This document shows, in pieces, positions 22,735 to 31,937 of a DNA stretch of 64,000 nt. The notes under the pieces are model-generated. The model was given only the letters and a program-made list of their open reading frames with translations. It ran no database searches and was not told where the DNA came from. The stretch is from Corynebacterium sp. HMSC036D02 (lineage in GTDB: Bacteria; Actinomycetota; Actinomycetes; Mycobacteriales; Mycobacteriaceae): NCBI RefSeq assembly GCF_001836165.1, contig NZ_KV827649.1, positions 1 through 64,000 on the forward strand, in the 5' to 3' direction. The position numbers were made by a program, and so were the translations under genes. Numbering within the stretch: position 1 is the first letter of the stretch; each line of letters opens with the position of its first letter.

Positions 22735-25571
22735 TACACCATCTCCTTGAGGAACCCTCCCGTATAGGAGCCTTCTACTTGCGCCACGTCCTCCGGCGTG
22801 CCTTGGGCCACGACAGTGCCGCCACCGGAACCACCTTCTGGCCCCATATCTACGATCCAGTCGGCGGCCTTGATGACGTCTAAGTTGTGCTCAATGATGA
22901 TGACCGAATTGCCCTTGTCCACCAGCCCCTGGATGACGAGCATAAGTTTGCGGATGTCCTCAAAGTGCAAACCGGTCGTCGGCTCATCCAAAATGTAGAC
23001 CGTGCGCCCATTCGTGCGCTTCTGAAGCTCGGATGCCAGCTTCACGCGCTGCGCCTCACCACCAGAAAGCGTCGTGGCGGCCTGCCCTAAGCGGACATAT
23101 CCCAGGCCTACCTCCACCAAGGTGTTGAGGTAGCGATGAATAGAGGTGATGGGTTCGAAGAACTCGGCTGCCTCCGAAATCGGCATATCGAGAACCTCGG
23201 CGATGTTCTTGCCCTTATAGAGGACCTCGAGGGTCTCGCGGTTATAACGAGCACCATCACAAACCTCGCACGGCACGTAAACATCGGGCAGGAAGTTCAT
23301 CTCAATCTTGATGGTGCCGTCGCCTTGGCAGGCCTCACAGCGTCCGCCCTTAACGTTGAAGGAGAACCGGCCTGGCTTGTAGCCGCGGACTTTCGCCTCC
23401 TGGGTTTCCGCGAAAAGATTACGAATCTTGTCGAAGACCCCTGTGTAGGTTGCCGGATTCGAGCGCGGGGTGCGGCCGATGGGGCTCTGGTCCACCTGCA
23501 CCAGCTTGTCTAGGTGCTCCACGCCTTCAACGCGCTTGGCGCGACCGGGCACCTGGCGTGCACGGTTGAGTTTATTCGCCAAGGTCTTGGCCAAGATCTG
23601 GTTGACCACCGTGGACTTTCCTGAGCCAGACACACCAGTGACGCAGACGAGGACGCCCAGTGGAATCTCGACGTCAATACCCTTGAGGTTATTCTCGCGC
23701 GCGCCGACCACCTTGAGCATGCGCTCGGGGTCAATCTCGCGGCGAGTATCCGGGACCGTGAGCTTCTTCTTACCTGACAGGTACTGCCCTGTCAGGGACT
23801 CCTCCACGGCTTCAATACCGGCGGGTTCGCCCTGGTAAACCACAGTTCCGCCGAATTCGCCGGCGCGCGGGCCAACGTCGACAAGCCAGTCTGCCTCCCG
23901 GATGGTGTCCTCATCGTGCTCCACCACGATGAGGGTGTTTCCGATATCGCGCAAGCGCTTCAACGTGGCGATAAGGCGTTGGTTATCGCGCTGGTGCAGA
24001 CCGATGGAGGGCTCATCCAGGACATACAAGACTCCCGCCAGACCAGAACCAATCTGGGTGGCAAGGCGAATGCGCTGTGCTTCACCGCCGGACAACGTGG
24101 AGGCGCCACGGTCGAGGGTGAGGTAGTTCAGGCCGACGTCGAGAAGAAAGCGCAGGCGAGCCTGGATTTCTTTGAGCACGGCACCGGCGATGATCTCCTC
24201 GCGGTGGCCCAGCACGAGCGAGTCGAGGAACTCCGCTGCCTCCTCGATGGACAGCGCCGTCAAGCCAGCGATGGACTGCTCGCCATGCGCGGTGGAGGCC
24301 AAGCGCACCGCCAAGATTTCCGGCTTCAGCCGAGTACCGCCGCAAGCGTTACAATGTACGCGGCGGGTGTACTGAAGCAGACGGTCCTTTTGTGATTCGG
24401 AATCCGCCTGATCGAGTTTGCGCTCCAAGAAGCCGATGGCGCCCTCGAACGGTGCGGACCAGTTGCGTTGGCGGCCATAGCGGTTCTTATAGCGCACGCT
24501 GACTTCCACATCCGTGCCATAAATCAGCGCGTGGCGCTGCTCCTTGCTCAGCTCGGACACCGGGGTGCGCGGATCAAAGTCCAGGGCTTTCGCTAGGCCT
24601 TCAACTAGTTTGACAAAGTACCGCGCATTGGGGCTCGACGTCCAAGGTTGGATGGCCTCCACAGCCGGGGCATCCGGATCCGGGATCAACAGATCCACAT
24701 CCACCTCAAGGCGCGTGCCCAAGCCATCGCACACCGGGCAGGAACCGAAAGGCGCGTTGAACGAGAACGCGCGGGGCTCGTATTCCTCAATGGTCAGCGT
24801 ATGGCCGTTGGGGCAGGCAGCTTTTTCCGAGTAGGTGTGCGTGAGCTCTTCGTGGTCAACGAAATCCAGGGTGACGAGGCCGTCTGCCAAGCGCAGTGCC
24901 GTCTCCACCGAATCCGTCAGCCGCTGCTTCTGGGAAGCCTTCACCTGCAGGCGGTCCACGACGACATCGATGTCGTGTTTGATCTGCTTCTTCAGCTTCG
25001 GCGGATCACTGAGCTGATAAAGCTCACCATCCACCCGAACACGGGAGTAGCCCTGCGCCGCGAGGTCTGCGAAGAGGTCAACGAACTCGCCCTTACGGCG
25101 GCGCACCACAGGGGCAAGGACCTGGAACTTCAGCTTCTCCTCGTGGCTTAAGACCTCATCCACGATCTGCTGCGGGGTTTGGCGCTCAATGACGGCATCG
25201 CACTCAGGACAGTGCGCAGTACCCGCGCGGGAAAAGAGCAAACGCAGGTAGTCATAGATTTCTGTGATGGTTCCCACGGTGGAACGCGGGTTGTGGTTGG
25301 TGGATTTTTGGTCAATCGACACCGCCGGGGATAGACCGTCGATGAATTCGACGTCCGGCTTATCCATTTGGCCAAGGAACATACGCGCATAAGAGCTTAA
25401 GGACTCCACGTAGCGCCGCTGGCCCTCGGCGAAGATGGTGTCAAAGGCGAGTGAGGACTTGCCGGAGCCTGATAGACCGGTAAACACCACCAGGTTATCG
25501 CGTGGAATGTCGATATCCACGCCCTTGAGGTTGTGCTCACGCGCACCTCGTACGACCAAACGATCAGCCAC
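22734..25571 (-). CDS. uvrA: Excinuclease ABC subunit A
   Basis: DNA-damage recognition ATPase of nucleotide-excision repair, acting with UvrB (encoded at 31938-34031). 945 residues with two ABC ATPase modules: Walker [10 protein letters not shown] near 31-39 and GVSGSGKST near 640, two LSGGEAQR signatures, and zinc-finger Cys pairs ([21 protein letters not shown]). The start is GTG at 25571 with GGAAGG upstream. A LexA-box-like sequence sits in the intergenic region shared with the divergent hydrolase gene. Confidence 0.98.
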   Translation of the reverse strand: MADRLVVRGAREHNLKGVDIDIPRDNLVVFTGLSGSGKSSLAFDTIFAEGQRRYVESLSSYARMFLGQMDKPDVEFIDGLSPAVSIDQKSTNHNPRSTVGTITEIYDYLRLLFSRAGTAHCPECDAVIERQTPQQIVDEVLSHEEKLKFQVLAPVVRRRKGEFVDLFADLAAQGYSRVRVDGELYQLSDPPKLKKQIKHDIDVVVDRLQVKASQKQRLTDSVETALRLADGLVTLDFVDHEELTHTYSEKAACPNGHTLTIEEYEPRAFSFNAPFGSCPVCDGLGTRLEVDVDLLIPDPDAPAVEAIQPWTSSPNARYFVKLVEGLAKALDFDPRTPVSELSKEQRHALIYGTDVEVSVRYKNRYGRQRNWSAPFEGAIGFLERKLDQADSESQKDRLLQYTRRVHCNACGGTRLKPEILAVRLASTAHGEQSIAGLTALSIEEAAEFLDSLVLGHREEIIAGAVLKEIQARLRFLLDVGLNYLTLDRGASTLSGGEAQRIRLATQIGSGLAGVLYVLDEPSIGLHQRDNQRLIATLKRLRDIGNTLIVVEHDEDTIREADWLVDVGPRAGEFGGTVVYQGEPAGIEAVEESLTGQYLSGKKKLTVPDTRREIDPERMLKVVGARENNLKGIDVEIPLGVLVCVTGVSGSGKSTVVNQILAKTLANKLNRARQVPGRAKRVEGVEHLDKLVQVDQSPIGRTPRSNPATYTGVFDKIRNLFAETQEAKVRGYKPGRFSFNVKGGRCEACQGDGTIKIEMNFLPDVYVPCEVCDGARYNRETLEVLYKGKNIAEVLDMPISEAAEFFEPITSIHRYLNTLVEVGLGYVRLGQAATTLSGGEAQRVKLASELQKRTNGRTVYILDEPTTGLHFEDIRKLMLVIQGLVDKGNSVIIIEHNLDVIKAADWIVDMGPEGGSGGGTVVAQGTPEDVAQVEGSYTGGFLKEMV

Positions 25572-25595
25572 TAGTTGCTGCCTTCCTACACAAAA

Positions 25596-25607
25596 GAATG
25601 TGTGTTC
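25596..25607. promoter_or_regulatory. Possible LexA (SOS) operator upstream of uvrA
   Basis: GAATGTGTGTTC matches 10 of 12 bases of the inner part of the actinobacterial SOS box (GAACATGTGTTC). It lies 25-36 nt before the uvrA GTG and about 40 nt before the divergent hydrolase start. The outer TCGA flanks are not conserved, so the call is tentative. Confidence 0.35.
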
Positions 25608-25634
25608 AGAGAGTTCTCACTCAGAATCTACCCG

Positions 25635-25640
25635 TATGGT
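25635..25640 (+). promoter_or_regulatory. -10 element for leaderless hydrolase gene
   Basis: TATGGT ends 7 nt before the ATG at 25648. There is no ribosome site, so it favours 25648 over the in-frame ATG at 25636, which lies inside this hexamer. Confidence 0.4.
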
Positions 25641-25647
25641 TGGACTT

Positions 25648-26250
25648 ATGAACAACGCCCTGAAGCTTCATAAAATTTCCGTTTCTGAAATGGACAACAA
25701 CTGCTACCTGTTGTGTGCTGGTGACGAGGCGCTGCTTATCGACGCTTCCGCTGACGCCCCGGCACTGCTTGCTTTGGCCGCCGAGCACGGCGTTAAAATC
25801 ACCGCAGTGCTCACCACGCACCGCCACTGGGACCACGTGCGCGCGCTCAAAGAGGTCCTGAATAAAACCGGCGCCGTGCACTACTCCTCTTTCTTGGACT
25901 CGCCTGCCTTACCCGCCCCCGTCGACGTCGAATTGGAGCATGGCGATACGCTTTCTTTCGCCGGCCACGATCTGCCCGTCATTATCCTGCGCGGACACAC
26001 CCCCGGAGGTGCGGCCATTGCCGCAGAGATTGATGGCGTTACCAACCTCTTCGTCGGTGATTCCCTCTTCCCCGGCGGCGTGGGCAAGACCACCTCGGAA
26101 GGTGACTTCGTGCGCCTGTACAAGGATGTCACCCGTCGGCTCTTCGATGTCTACCCGGACGAAGCGATCGTCCGCCCCGGGCACGGCGCACCCACGACGC
26201 TTGGCGCGGAGCGCCCGCACATAGATGCGTGGTGGAAGCGCCGTTGGTAA
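25648..26250 (+). CDS. Metallo-beta-lactamase-fold hydrolase (glyoxalase II-like)
   Basis: 200 residues with the family metal motif THRHWDH (HxHxDH) near 55-61, GHTPGG (third-ligand His) and GDSLFPGGVGKT, and the late PGHG His. These are the zinc/iron ligands of glyoxalase II-type hydrolases that split thioesters such as S-lactoyl-thiols. In mycothiol-using actinobacteria the natural thiol could be mycothiol; this is inference. An alternative start lies 12 nt upstream. It is divergent from uvrA. Confidence 0.88.
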   Translation: MNNALKLHKISVSEMDNNCYLLCAGDEALLIDASADAPALLALAAEHGVKITAVLTTHRHWDHVRALKEVLNKTGAVHYSSFLDSPALPAPVDVELEHGDTLSFAGHDLPVIILRGHTPGGAAIAAEIDGVTNLFVGDSLFPGGVGKTTSEGDFVRLYKDVTRRLFDVYPDEAIVRPGHGAPTTLGAERPHIDAWWKRRW

Positions 26251-26345
26251 CTGCGTATTAACTGCTGCGCTGACAGCGGCAATTGTTTAACCCGCGTACT
26301 ATGGTGTGACGAACGTCTTTACAGATCTATTGAATGGAGCACGTT

Positions 26346-27269
26346 ATGATTCGTAAATTTGCCCGTCCTATGCTGGCCTCCGTGTTTGTTTGGGATGGTG
26401 TGGATACGCTCCGCAACACCTCGGAGCACGTCGCGGACACCGAGTCCGTGCTCAAGCGCCTACGCAAGGTGCTGCCCCGCGAATACGCAGGCTACATCCC
26501 GAATGACCCAGAGCTGGTTACCCGCGCACTCGGCGGTGCAAAGACCGCTGCAGGTACCACTTTGGCGCTGGGCAAGGCCCCGCGTACCTCGGCTGCAGTG
26601 CTCGCGCTGACCCACGTCCCTAACCTGGTGGGCAATGCTTTCTGGACCGCCGATTCCAAGAAGGACAAGGAAGCACAGCGCAACAGCTTCATCACCAACA
26701 CCGCCCTGCTTGGCGCCTTGGCCATTGTTACGCAGGACACTGAGGGCAAGCCCTCCGTGCGTTGGCGTGCTGCCAAGGCCTCGGAGCGTGCCAACAAGAA
26801 GATCCAGCAGGCTCTGCCGGGTAAGTCCGAGCAGCAGAAGTTCGCAGAAGACTTCTCCAACCGCGCCAACGAGATTTCTTCTGATGTGACCACCAAGGCC
26901 AATGACTGGTTCGAAACCACCAAGGAATACGTCGAGGACAACCGTGATGATTGGGAGTCCGCTGGCCGGGACTTCATCGACTCCGCGCGCTCCTTCGTCG
27001 AGGACAAGGCTGAAACCGCTCGTGAGTTCTTTGAAGACAACAAGGATGATTGGCTCGACGCTGCACGTGACAACACCGAAACCGCCCGCAAGGGTCTGGT
27101 AAAGGCAGCCGGCAAGGCACAGGACCGCGCTGACGAAGCACTGGCCAAGGCGGATTCGCTCGATGGAAAGCGTGCCCAGAAGAAGGCTCGCAAGCGCGCC
27201 GAAAAGCTGCAGAAGGAAGCTTCCAAGAAGCTGGATAAGGCTTTCAAGAAGTTTGGAGACCGCTTCTAA
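26346..27269 (+). CDS. DoxX-family membrane protein with long charged C-terminal tail
   Basis: 307 residues. The N-terminal part (about 1-140) has the DoxX start RPMLASVFVWDGVDTLRN, several hydrophobic helices and the RTSAAVLALTHVPN segment. From about 150 on it is a highly charged helical tail with an imperfect repeat (EDNRDDWESAGRDFIDSAR then EDNKDDWLDAARDNTETAR) and an Ala/Lys-rich coiled-coil end. GGAG 6 nt before the ATG fixes the start. DoxX proteins are linked to redox or thiol homeostasis in mycobacteria; the tail's role is unknown. Confidence 0.85.
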   Translation: MIRKFARPMLASVFVWDGVDTLRNTSEHVADTESVLKRLRKVLPREYAGYIPNDPELVTRALGGAKTAAGTTLALGKAPRTSAAVLALTHVPNLVGNAFWTADSKKDKEAQRNSFITNTALLGALAIVTQDTEGKPSVRWRAAKASERANKKIQQALPGKSEQQKFAEDFSNRANEISSDVTTKANDWFETTKEYVEDNRDDWESAGRDFIDSARSFVEDKAETAREFFEDNKDDWLDAARDNTETARKGLVKAAGKAQDRADEALAKADSLDGKRAQKKARKRAEKLQKEASKKLDKAFKKFGDRF

Positions 27270-27333
27270 GCTCTCCCTCCTACGCTGCGGAAAGCCCCGC
27301 AACACACCGCGATAATGACCGCGGTGGAGACAT

Positions 27334-27372
27334 CAACGGCTCAGCTAGTATGCTGGGCCGTTGTTCTTTTTC
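27334..27372 (+). terminator. Terminator of the DoxX gene
   Basis: CAACGGCTCAGC and GCTGGGCCGTTG form a 12-bp stem with one wobble and a 6-nt loop, followed by TTCTTTTT. A smaller stem CACCGCG/CGCGGTG lies just before it. It shows that the next gene does not start at the upstream in-frame ATG at 27361. Confidence 0.85.
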
Positions 27373-27447
27373 CTGTCCACCCATCCTTATCTCCTTTTAA
27401 CTTCCCGTCTGTCCACGAGAAGTCTTCATACGCACCCAAGGAGCCTT

Positions 27448-29688
27448 GTGTCTGAATCTTCATTCGCGACTCACACCGGGAAAGTCGACGCCCACGCGAG
27501 CGAGCAGAGCGCGGAAATAGCTAGCGAGCAAGCCTATGTCGATGGCCTCTTCGAGCGTCTGGACAACGAGGTCCACGCCGCCAATGTGCGCCTCAACGAG
27601 GTGCAAGCAGCCGTCGACCCTCATACCCCAGATGCTGATGCGCTCGTGCGCCGCGAAACCGAATACCACGGCCTGCAAGCAAAATTAGATCGGCTTAACA
27701 TCGCCCAACTCGGTCTAGTTTTCGGCCGCATCGACATTGATGCACCTGGCGATAACCCCACCCCAGAAGGCCTAGACCGCCGCTATATCGGCCGTATGGG
27801 ACTCGATGCCCGGGAGGAGGATTACCGCACGCTTCTTTTGGATTGGCGTGCCCCGATGGCACGGCCCTTCTACTTGGCAACCACTGCACACCCTGAAGGG
27901 GTTCACGTACGCCGGCACATCAGGACTACTGGTCGCACTGTCACCGGTATCAGCGACGAGATCCTCGAAGGAGACAACGCTGCAGAAAGCAGCGATGTCG
28001 CTAGCGAATCCGCCCTCCACCACGTCATGCAGCGCGCCCGAACCGGCCATATGCCATCCATCGTGGAGACCATCCAGCGCGAGCAAGATGAAATCATCCG
28101 TGACAGCACGCGCGGTGTCATGGTAGTTGAAGGCGGACCAGGAACCGGCAAGACTGCGGTAGCGCTGCACCGTGTGGCCTACTTGCTCTACACCTACCGC
28201 GAACAATTAGCCGCCACGGGCGTGCTCATCGTGGGCCCCAATTCCACCTTCCTGGAATACATTTCCCGAGTGCTCCCGGAACTTGGTGAGACCGGCGTTG
28301 TGCTCTCCACCATTTCTTCCCTTTTCCCCGGCATCGAGGCCACGCACGCTGAGTCTCTACTCGCCCGCGAGATTAAGGGTTCCGAAGCCATGGTGGAGAT
28401 CCTCGGCAACGCGGTGAAGGACCACCAGCGTTTGCCCGAGCATCCGCGCACGCTGGAGATCGATCGGCTCGAGCTCACCGTGGACCCCCAGATGGTGAAG
28501 GCAGCACGAACCCGCGCACGGCGCTCCCGCAAGCCGCACAACGATGCTCAAGCGGCGTTTGCGGAACACCTCATCGAATCGTTGGCCCAACAGATGGCCG
28601 AACGGATCGGTTCTGATCCGCTGGGAGGCGCCAACTTGCTCTCCCGCGCGGACGTGGACCAGCTCCACGATGATCTAGCCGAGGAACCACAGGTCACAGA
28701 ACTCATCGACGAGTTCTGGCCCCATCTCGCGCCTACCGAGGTACTCGCCGAACTACTGAGCAGCACCGAACGCATCGATTCGGCGGCCAGCGCCTACGAT
28801 GAGGAAACCCGAGGTGCCCTCTACCGCGAGGATGGCAGGGCTTGGGCGGCGTCCGATGCTGCGCTTCTCGACGAGCTCGCTGTCCTCATCGGTATGCCTG
28901 ACCCAGAGGCAGAACGCGCTGCCGAGGAGAAGGAATGGCGTGAGCAAGTTGCTGAAGCAGAAGATGCCCTCGATATTCTGAGCTCCTCCGATTCCACCGA
29001 CAACGATGATGACATGTTCGAAGCGGAGATTCTCTCCGCCCACGACGTCATCGATGCCGAGCACCTCGCTCGACGCCACGAAGTTCGGGATTCCCGCACC
29101 ACCGCTCAACGTGCCCGCGAGGACTACACGTGGGCCTACGGGCACGTCATCGTCGATGAGGCCCAGGAGCTGACCCCGATGGAGTGGCGCATGATCTTCC
29201 GTCGCAGCCCCTCCCGGTGGATGACGCTCGTCGGCGATACCTCCCAGACTGGAGCCCCCGCCGGCGTTGATGATTGGGGCGAGACACTCGAACCTTTCGT
29301 CGGCCAGCGCTTCCGATTGCACGGCCTGAGCGTTAACTACCGAACCCCACGCCCGATCACGGAGCTGGCCAACCAACTCCTTCAATCCATTAACCCGGAG
29401 GCCACGCCAGGAATCGCGGTGCGCGACGGTGTGGACGTTATCTGGCAGGACGGCGAGAGCGACCTGCAGCCAGCAACCATCCAGGACGCTGACGGGCGCC
29501 TACGCGCTGTGATCACCGCGGCCAATGTTGAGCAGATCAAAGGCCTGGAGTTTGACCACGTCACCGTAGTCAACCCGGATGACATCGTGGCAGCGTCCCC
29601 GCAGGGCTTGCACAATCTCTACGTGGCGCTGACGCGTGCGACGCAATCCCTCACCATCGCCGGCCGCTACGCGGAGGTTTTCCGTTAA
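27448..29688 (+). CDS. helR: HelD/HelR-type RNA polymerase-associated ATPase
   Basis: 746-residue UvrD-like superfamily 1 protein. The N-terminal coiled-coil arm (SEQAYVDGLFERLDNEV) and the Y-I-G-R-M-G/LLLDWRAPMARPFY signature are typical of HelD. Walker A is GGPGTGKTA (229-237); VIVDEAQELTPMEW is Walker B; late motifs are VNYRTPRP and YVALTRAT. HelD/HelR proteins push into RNA polymerase and free stalled or rifamycin-blocked complexes. The start is GTG at 27448 with AAGGAG 4 nt before it. No rifamycin-associated element-like repeat was found in front of it. Placing it in the HelR class rather than another HelD class is inference. Confidence 0.9.
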   Translation: MSESSFATHTGKVDAHASEQSAEIASEQAYVDGLFERLDNEVHAANVRLNEVQAAVDPHTPDADALVRRETEYHGLQAKLDRLNIAQLGLVFGRIDIDAPGDNPTPEGLDRRYIGRMGLDAREEDYRTLLLDWRAPMARPFYLATTAHPEGVHVRRHIRTTGRTVTGISDEILEGDNAAESSDVASESALHHVMQRARTGHMPSIVETIQREQDEIIRDSTRGVMVVEGGPGTGKTAVALHRVAYLLYTYREQLAATGVLIVGPNSTFLEYISRVLPELGETGVVLSTISSLFPGIEATHAESLLAREIKGSEAMVEILGNAVKDHQRLPEHPRTLEIDRLELTVDPQMVKAARTRARRSRKPHNDAQAAFAEHLIESLAQQMAERIGSDPLGGANLLSRADVDQLHDDLAEEPQVTELIDEFWPHLAPTEVLAELLSSTERIDSAASAYDEETRGALYREDGRAWAASDAALLDELAVLIGMPDPEAERAAEEKEWREQVAEAEDALDILSSSDSTDNDDDMFEAEILSAHDVIDAEHLARRHEVRDSRTTAQRAREDYTWAYGHVIVDEAQELTPMEWRMIFRRSPSRWMTLVGDTSQTGAPAGVDDWGETLEPFVGQRFRLHGLSVNYRTPRPITELANQLLQSINPEATPGIAVRDGVDVIWQDGESDLQPATIQDADGRLRAVITAANVEQIKGLEFDHVTVVNPDDIVAASPQGLHNLYVALTRATQSLTIAGRYAEVFR

Positions 29689-29691
29689 TCT
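29686..29691 (+). promoter_or_regulatory. -10 element overlapping the helR stop codon
   Basis: TAATCT begins with the TAA stop of helR and ends 7 nt before the ATG at 29699, matching the leaderless pattern seen elsewhere in the window. The phosphatase gene may thus be transcribed both from helR and from its own start. Confidence 0.4.
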
Positions 29692-29698
29692 GGTGCGC

Positions 29699-30712
29699 AT
29701 GGCACTTTCCGATATCGCCCGCAAAGTCGAATCCACCGCGAATGCTTATTCTCTCAAGCGCTCAGCACGCAAGGGCTGGCGCCCCAGTGTTACTGGCTAT
29801 GCCGGCTACGGCAATGAGGAATTCGTCCACGTGCTGGGGCGGGTTCTCATGCATGACCCTGCCGCCGAAGAGCGCGATACGTGGGCTCAACGCGGATACC
29901 GCCAGTTCTTCACCATCCAAGTCACTCACCACGAGGTCGAAGTTACTGTTGGCGGGAAGACGGTAGCGGGCGCCACGAACGACAACGGCTATATCGACGT
30001 GCTAGTCCATGACCACGGGCTAGAACCCGGTTGGCACGGGGTCACCATCCGTGCCAAGGGCGCCGCGGAGGCCAGCGCGGAGGTCCTCATCGTGGACAAA
30101 GACACGACCTTCGGTGTGGTCAGCGATATCGATGACACCATCATGGTGACGTGGCTACCACGCGCGATGATTGCGGCGTGGAATTCCTGGGTCAAGCGCA
30201 CCAATACGCGCAAACCCGTAGAAGGCATGGCCAGCTTTTACCGCGAGATCTCCCAACAGCACCCAGAGGCTCCCTTCATCTACCTCTCCACCGGTGCGTG
30301 GAACACCTATGACACTTTGGTGAATTTCATGGCGGAAAACGGGTTCCCTCGCGGCCCGCTACTGCTGACGGATTGGGGGCCGACACCCACCGGCCTCTTC
30401 CGCAATGGCCTCGAGCACAAGCGCGTCCAATTGCGAAACCTGTTCATCGCTTTCCGCAAACTGCGTTGGCTGCTCATCGGTGATGATGGCCAGCACGATC
30501 CCTTAACCTATGCCGACGCGGCAGCGGAGCACCCCAACCATGTGGCCGCAGTTGCCATACGCAACCTCACCCCGCAGGAGCAGCTGCTCTCCCATGGTTC
30601 GCTCGCTCCCTTGGTGAAGGTCAACGAACAGTCTTCTTTCAATATTCCGCTCATTCAAGGCACTGACGGTAACGCCCTTGCCCGTGCCTACCGCACGCTT
30701 CCTTCCAGTTAG
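29699..30712 (+). CDS. App1-type phosphatase (DUF2183)
   Basis: 337 residues. A beta-rich N-terminal region (about 40-135) precedes the HAD-like catalytic motif VVSDIDDTIM with D143-I-D145-D-T147 (DxDxT). FIYLSTGAWNTYDTL and LLIGDDGQHDP supply the later HAD motifs. The yeast homologue App1 dephosphorylates phosphatidic acid; in bacteria the substrate is unproven. It starts 10 nt after helR. Confidence 0.88.
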   Translation: MALSDIARKVESTANAYSLKRSARKGWRPSVTGYAGYGNEEFVHVLGRVLMHDPAAEERDTWAQRGYRQFFTIQVTHHEVEVTVGGKTVAGATNDNGYIDVLVHDHGLEPGWHGVTIRAKGAAEASAEVLIVDKDTTFGVVSDIDDTIMVTWLPRAMIAAWNSWVKRTNTRKPVEGMASFYREISQQHPEAPFIYLSTGAWNTYDTLVNFMAENGFPRGPLLLTDWGPTPTGLFRNGLEHKRVQLRNLFIAFRKLRWLLIGDDGQHDPLTYADAAAEHPNHVAAVAIRNLTPQEQLLSHGSLAPLVKVNEQSSFNIPLIQGTDGNALARAYRTLPSS

Positions 30713-30725
30713 GACGATAAGAAAA

Positions 30726-30780
30726 GGCGCGCAGCGGCCCAGGAGGCTTCTTCTTTGAAGGTCTCTGAGCGCTGCGCGCC
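30726..30780. terminator. Bidirectional terminator between convergent genes
   Basis: GGCGCGCAGCG (30726-30736) pairs perfectly with CGCTGCGCGCC (30770-30780) over a 33-nt loop, in the gap between the App1 gene (plus) and a stress-protein gene (minus). Confidence 0.7.
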
Positions 30781-30797
30781 GTGAACGCAATGAAGCG

Positions 30798-31238
30798 TTA
30801 GTTGACGGTGTGGACAATCATGACATCGCAATCAGACTGACGTGCGACATCCGCCGGAACCGAACCAAGCAGGCGGCCGGTCAGGGAATTGATTCCACGG
30901 TTACCCACGATGAGCAGGTCTGCCTTGTTGTCGTTGACAATGGACATCAGGGCCTGAACCGGGGTGCCCGGGCGCACAGCGGTCTCCACCTTCGTCACGC
31001 CGAACTTCTCTGCGTGCTCCTTGCCGGAGGCGAGGTTGGCCTGGGCCTTCTCATCACCGAGAATCGTCACAGAATCCTGGCGCAAAGTCTTGGAAGCCTG
31101 CTCCTGGTTCTCGTAGTAGGCGCAACCGATGATGAGAGTGGCATCGAAGGCTGCGGCGATCTTGGCGGCGCGCTCCACTGCAAGCAGGGAGGACTTGGAA
31201 CCGTCGGTGCCGACCACGATCTTGTTGTAATCGCTCAT
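30798..31238 (-). CDS. Universal stress protein, UspA family
   Basis: 146 residues, single Usp domain. It starts IVVGTDGSKSSLLAVERA and carries the ATP-binding loop G-N-R-G-x9-G-S (VGNRGINSLTGRLLGSV, about 118-134). Members with this loop bind ATP and often form dimers; roles are in dormancy and stress. A second, related copy follows upstream (31378-31824); the 139-nt gap suggests separate transcription. Confidence 0.95.
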   Translation of the reverse strand: MSDYNKIVVGTDGSKSSLLAVERAAKIAAAFDATLIIGCAYYENQEQASKTLRQDSVTILGDEKAQANLASGKEHAEKFGVTKVETAVRPGTPVQALMSIVNDNKADLLIVGNRGINSLTGRLLGSVPADVARQSDCDVMIVHTVN

Positions 31239-31377
31239 GATGACCTTTCTTCGCTGGCCCCAACCATGAGGCCACCGCTTGACAAAATTTTAAAGCTTTT
31301 GCGCACCCGCTAGTCTAACAACGCTGGCGCGTTCACGTCGATCAGCGCGCACGAGGCGCAGCGCGCCATGTTCTGTC

Positions 31378-31824
31378 CTAGTCAGTGGTGTTGACCACCA
31401 CGACGTCGGCGTGGGCTTTACGAGTGAGCTCCGTCGCTACAGAGCCAAAGACGCGACCCCGCACCGAGTGAATTCCCTTGTTGCCCACGACGAACATATC
31501 CACGTCGTAGTCCTTGCCCACCTCGAGGAGCGAATTCACAGGATCACCGGACTTAGCAATGATTTCAATGCGCTTCGCACCCTCACCGTGCGCAATCTCC
31601 GCGGCATTGTTGAGGAAGCTTTCGGACATCTCTTCGCTCACCACCGGTACTCGTGCGTCCTCTGAGTTCGGGGCGCCGAGCATCGAACCCGAGTGGTTGT
31701 AGAAAGCGGACACGATAATCAGCGTGGCGTCATAGGCGCGCGCCATTGATGCGGCAGATTGGACAGCGCGCATGGAAGTCTGCGAGCCATCGGTTCCGAC
31801 GGCGATCACGTTGTAGCTCAGCAT
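31378..31824 (-). CDS. Universal stress protein, UspA family
   Basis: 148 residues, single Usp domain with VIAVGTDGSQTSMRAVQSA and the ATP loop VGNKGIHSVRGRVFGSV. It is similar in plan to the product of 30798-31238, so the pair probably arose by duplication, but they differ in the middle (GSMLGAPNSEDARVPVVSE is unique here). Confidence 0.95.
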   Translation of the reverse strand: MLSYNVIAVGTDGSQTSMRAVQSAASMARAYDATLIIVSAFYNHSGSMLGAPNSEDARVPVVSEEMSESFLNNAAEIAHGEGAKRIEIIAKSGDPVNSLLEVGKDYDVDMFVVGNKGIHSVRGRVFGSVATELTRKAHADVVVVNTTD

Positions 31825-31937
31825 AATTCTCCTTATAAGTAGCGATTAATCCTTAATAGTATGACACGGTCTTCTGCACAGAGATGGGTTTTACCCGCAC
31901 ATTGAGTGGGCAAAACTCTGAGCCCTGACGCGCGCCA

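Noticed and set aside
27361-27447. Upstream ATG extension of helR
   Set aside because: The ATG at 27361 falls inside the terminator of the preceding gene; the GTG at 27448 has AAGGAG before it.
27373-27447. Rifamycin-associated element before helR
   Set aside because: No inverted repeat resembling that element was found in the upstream gap.
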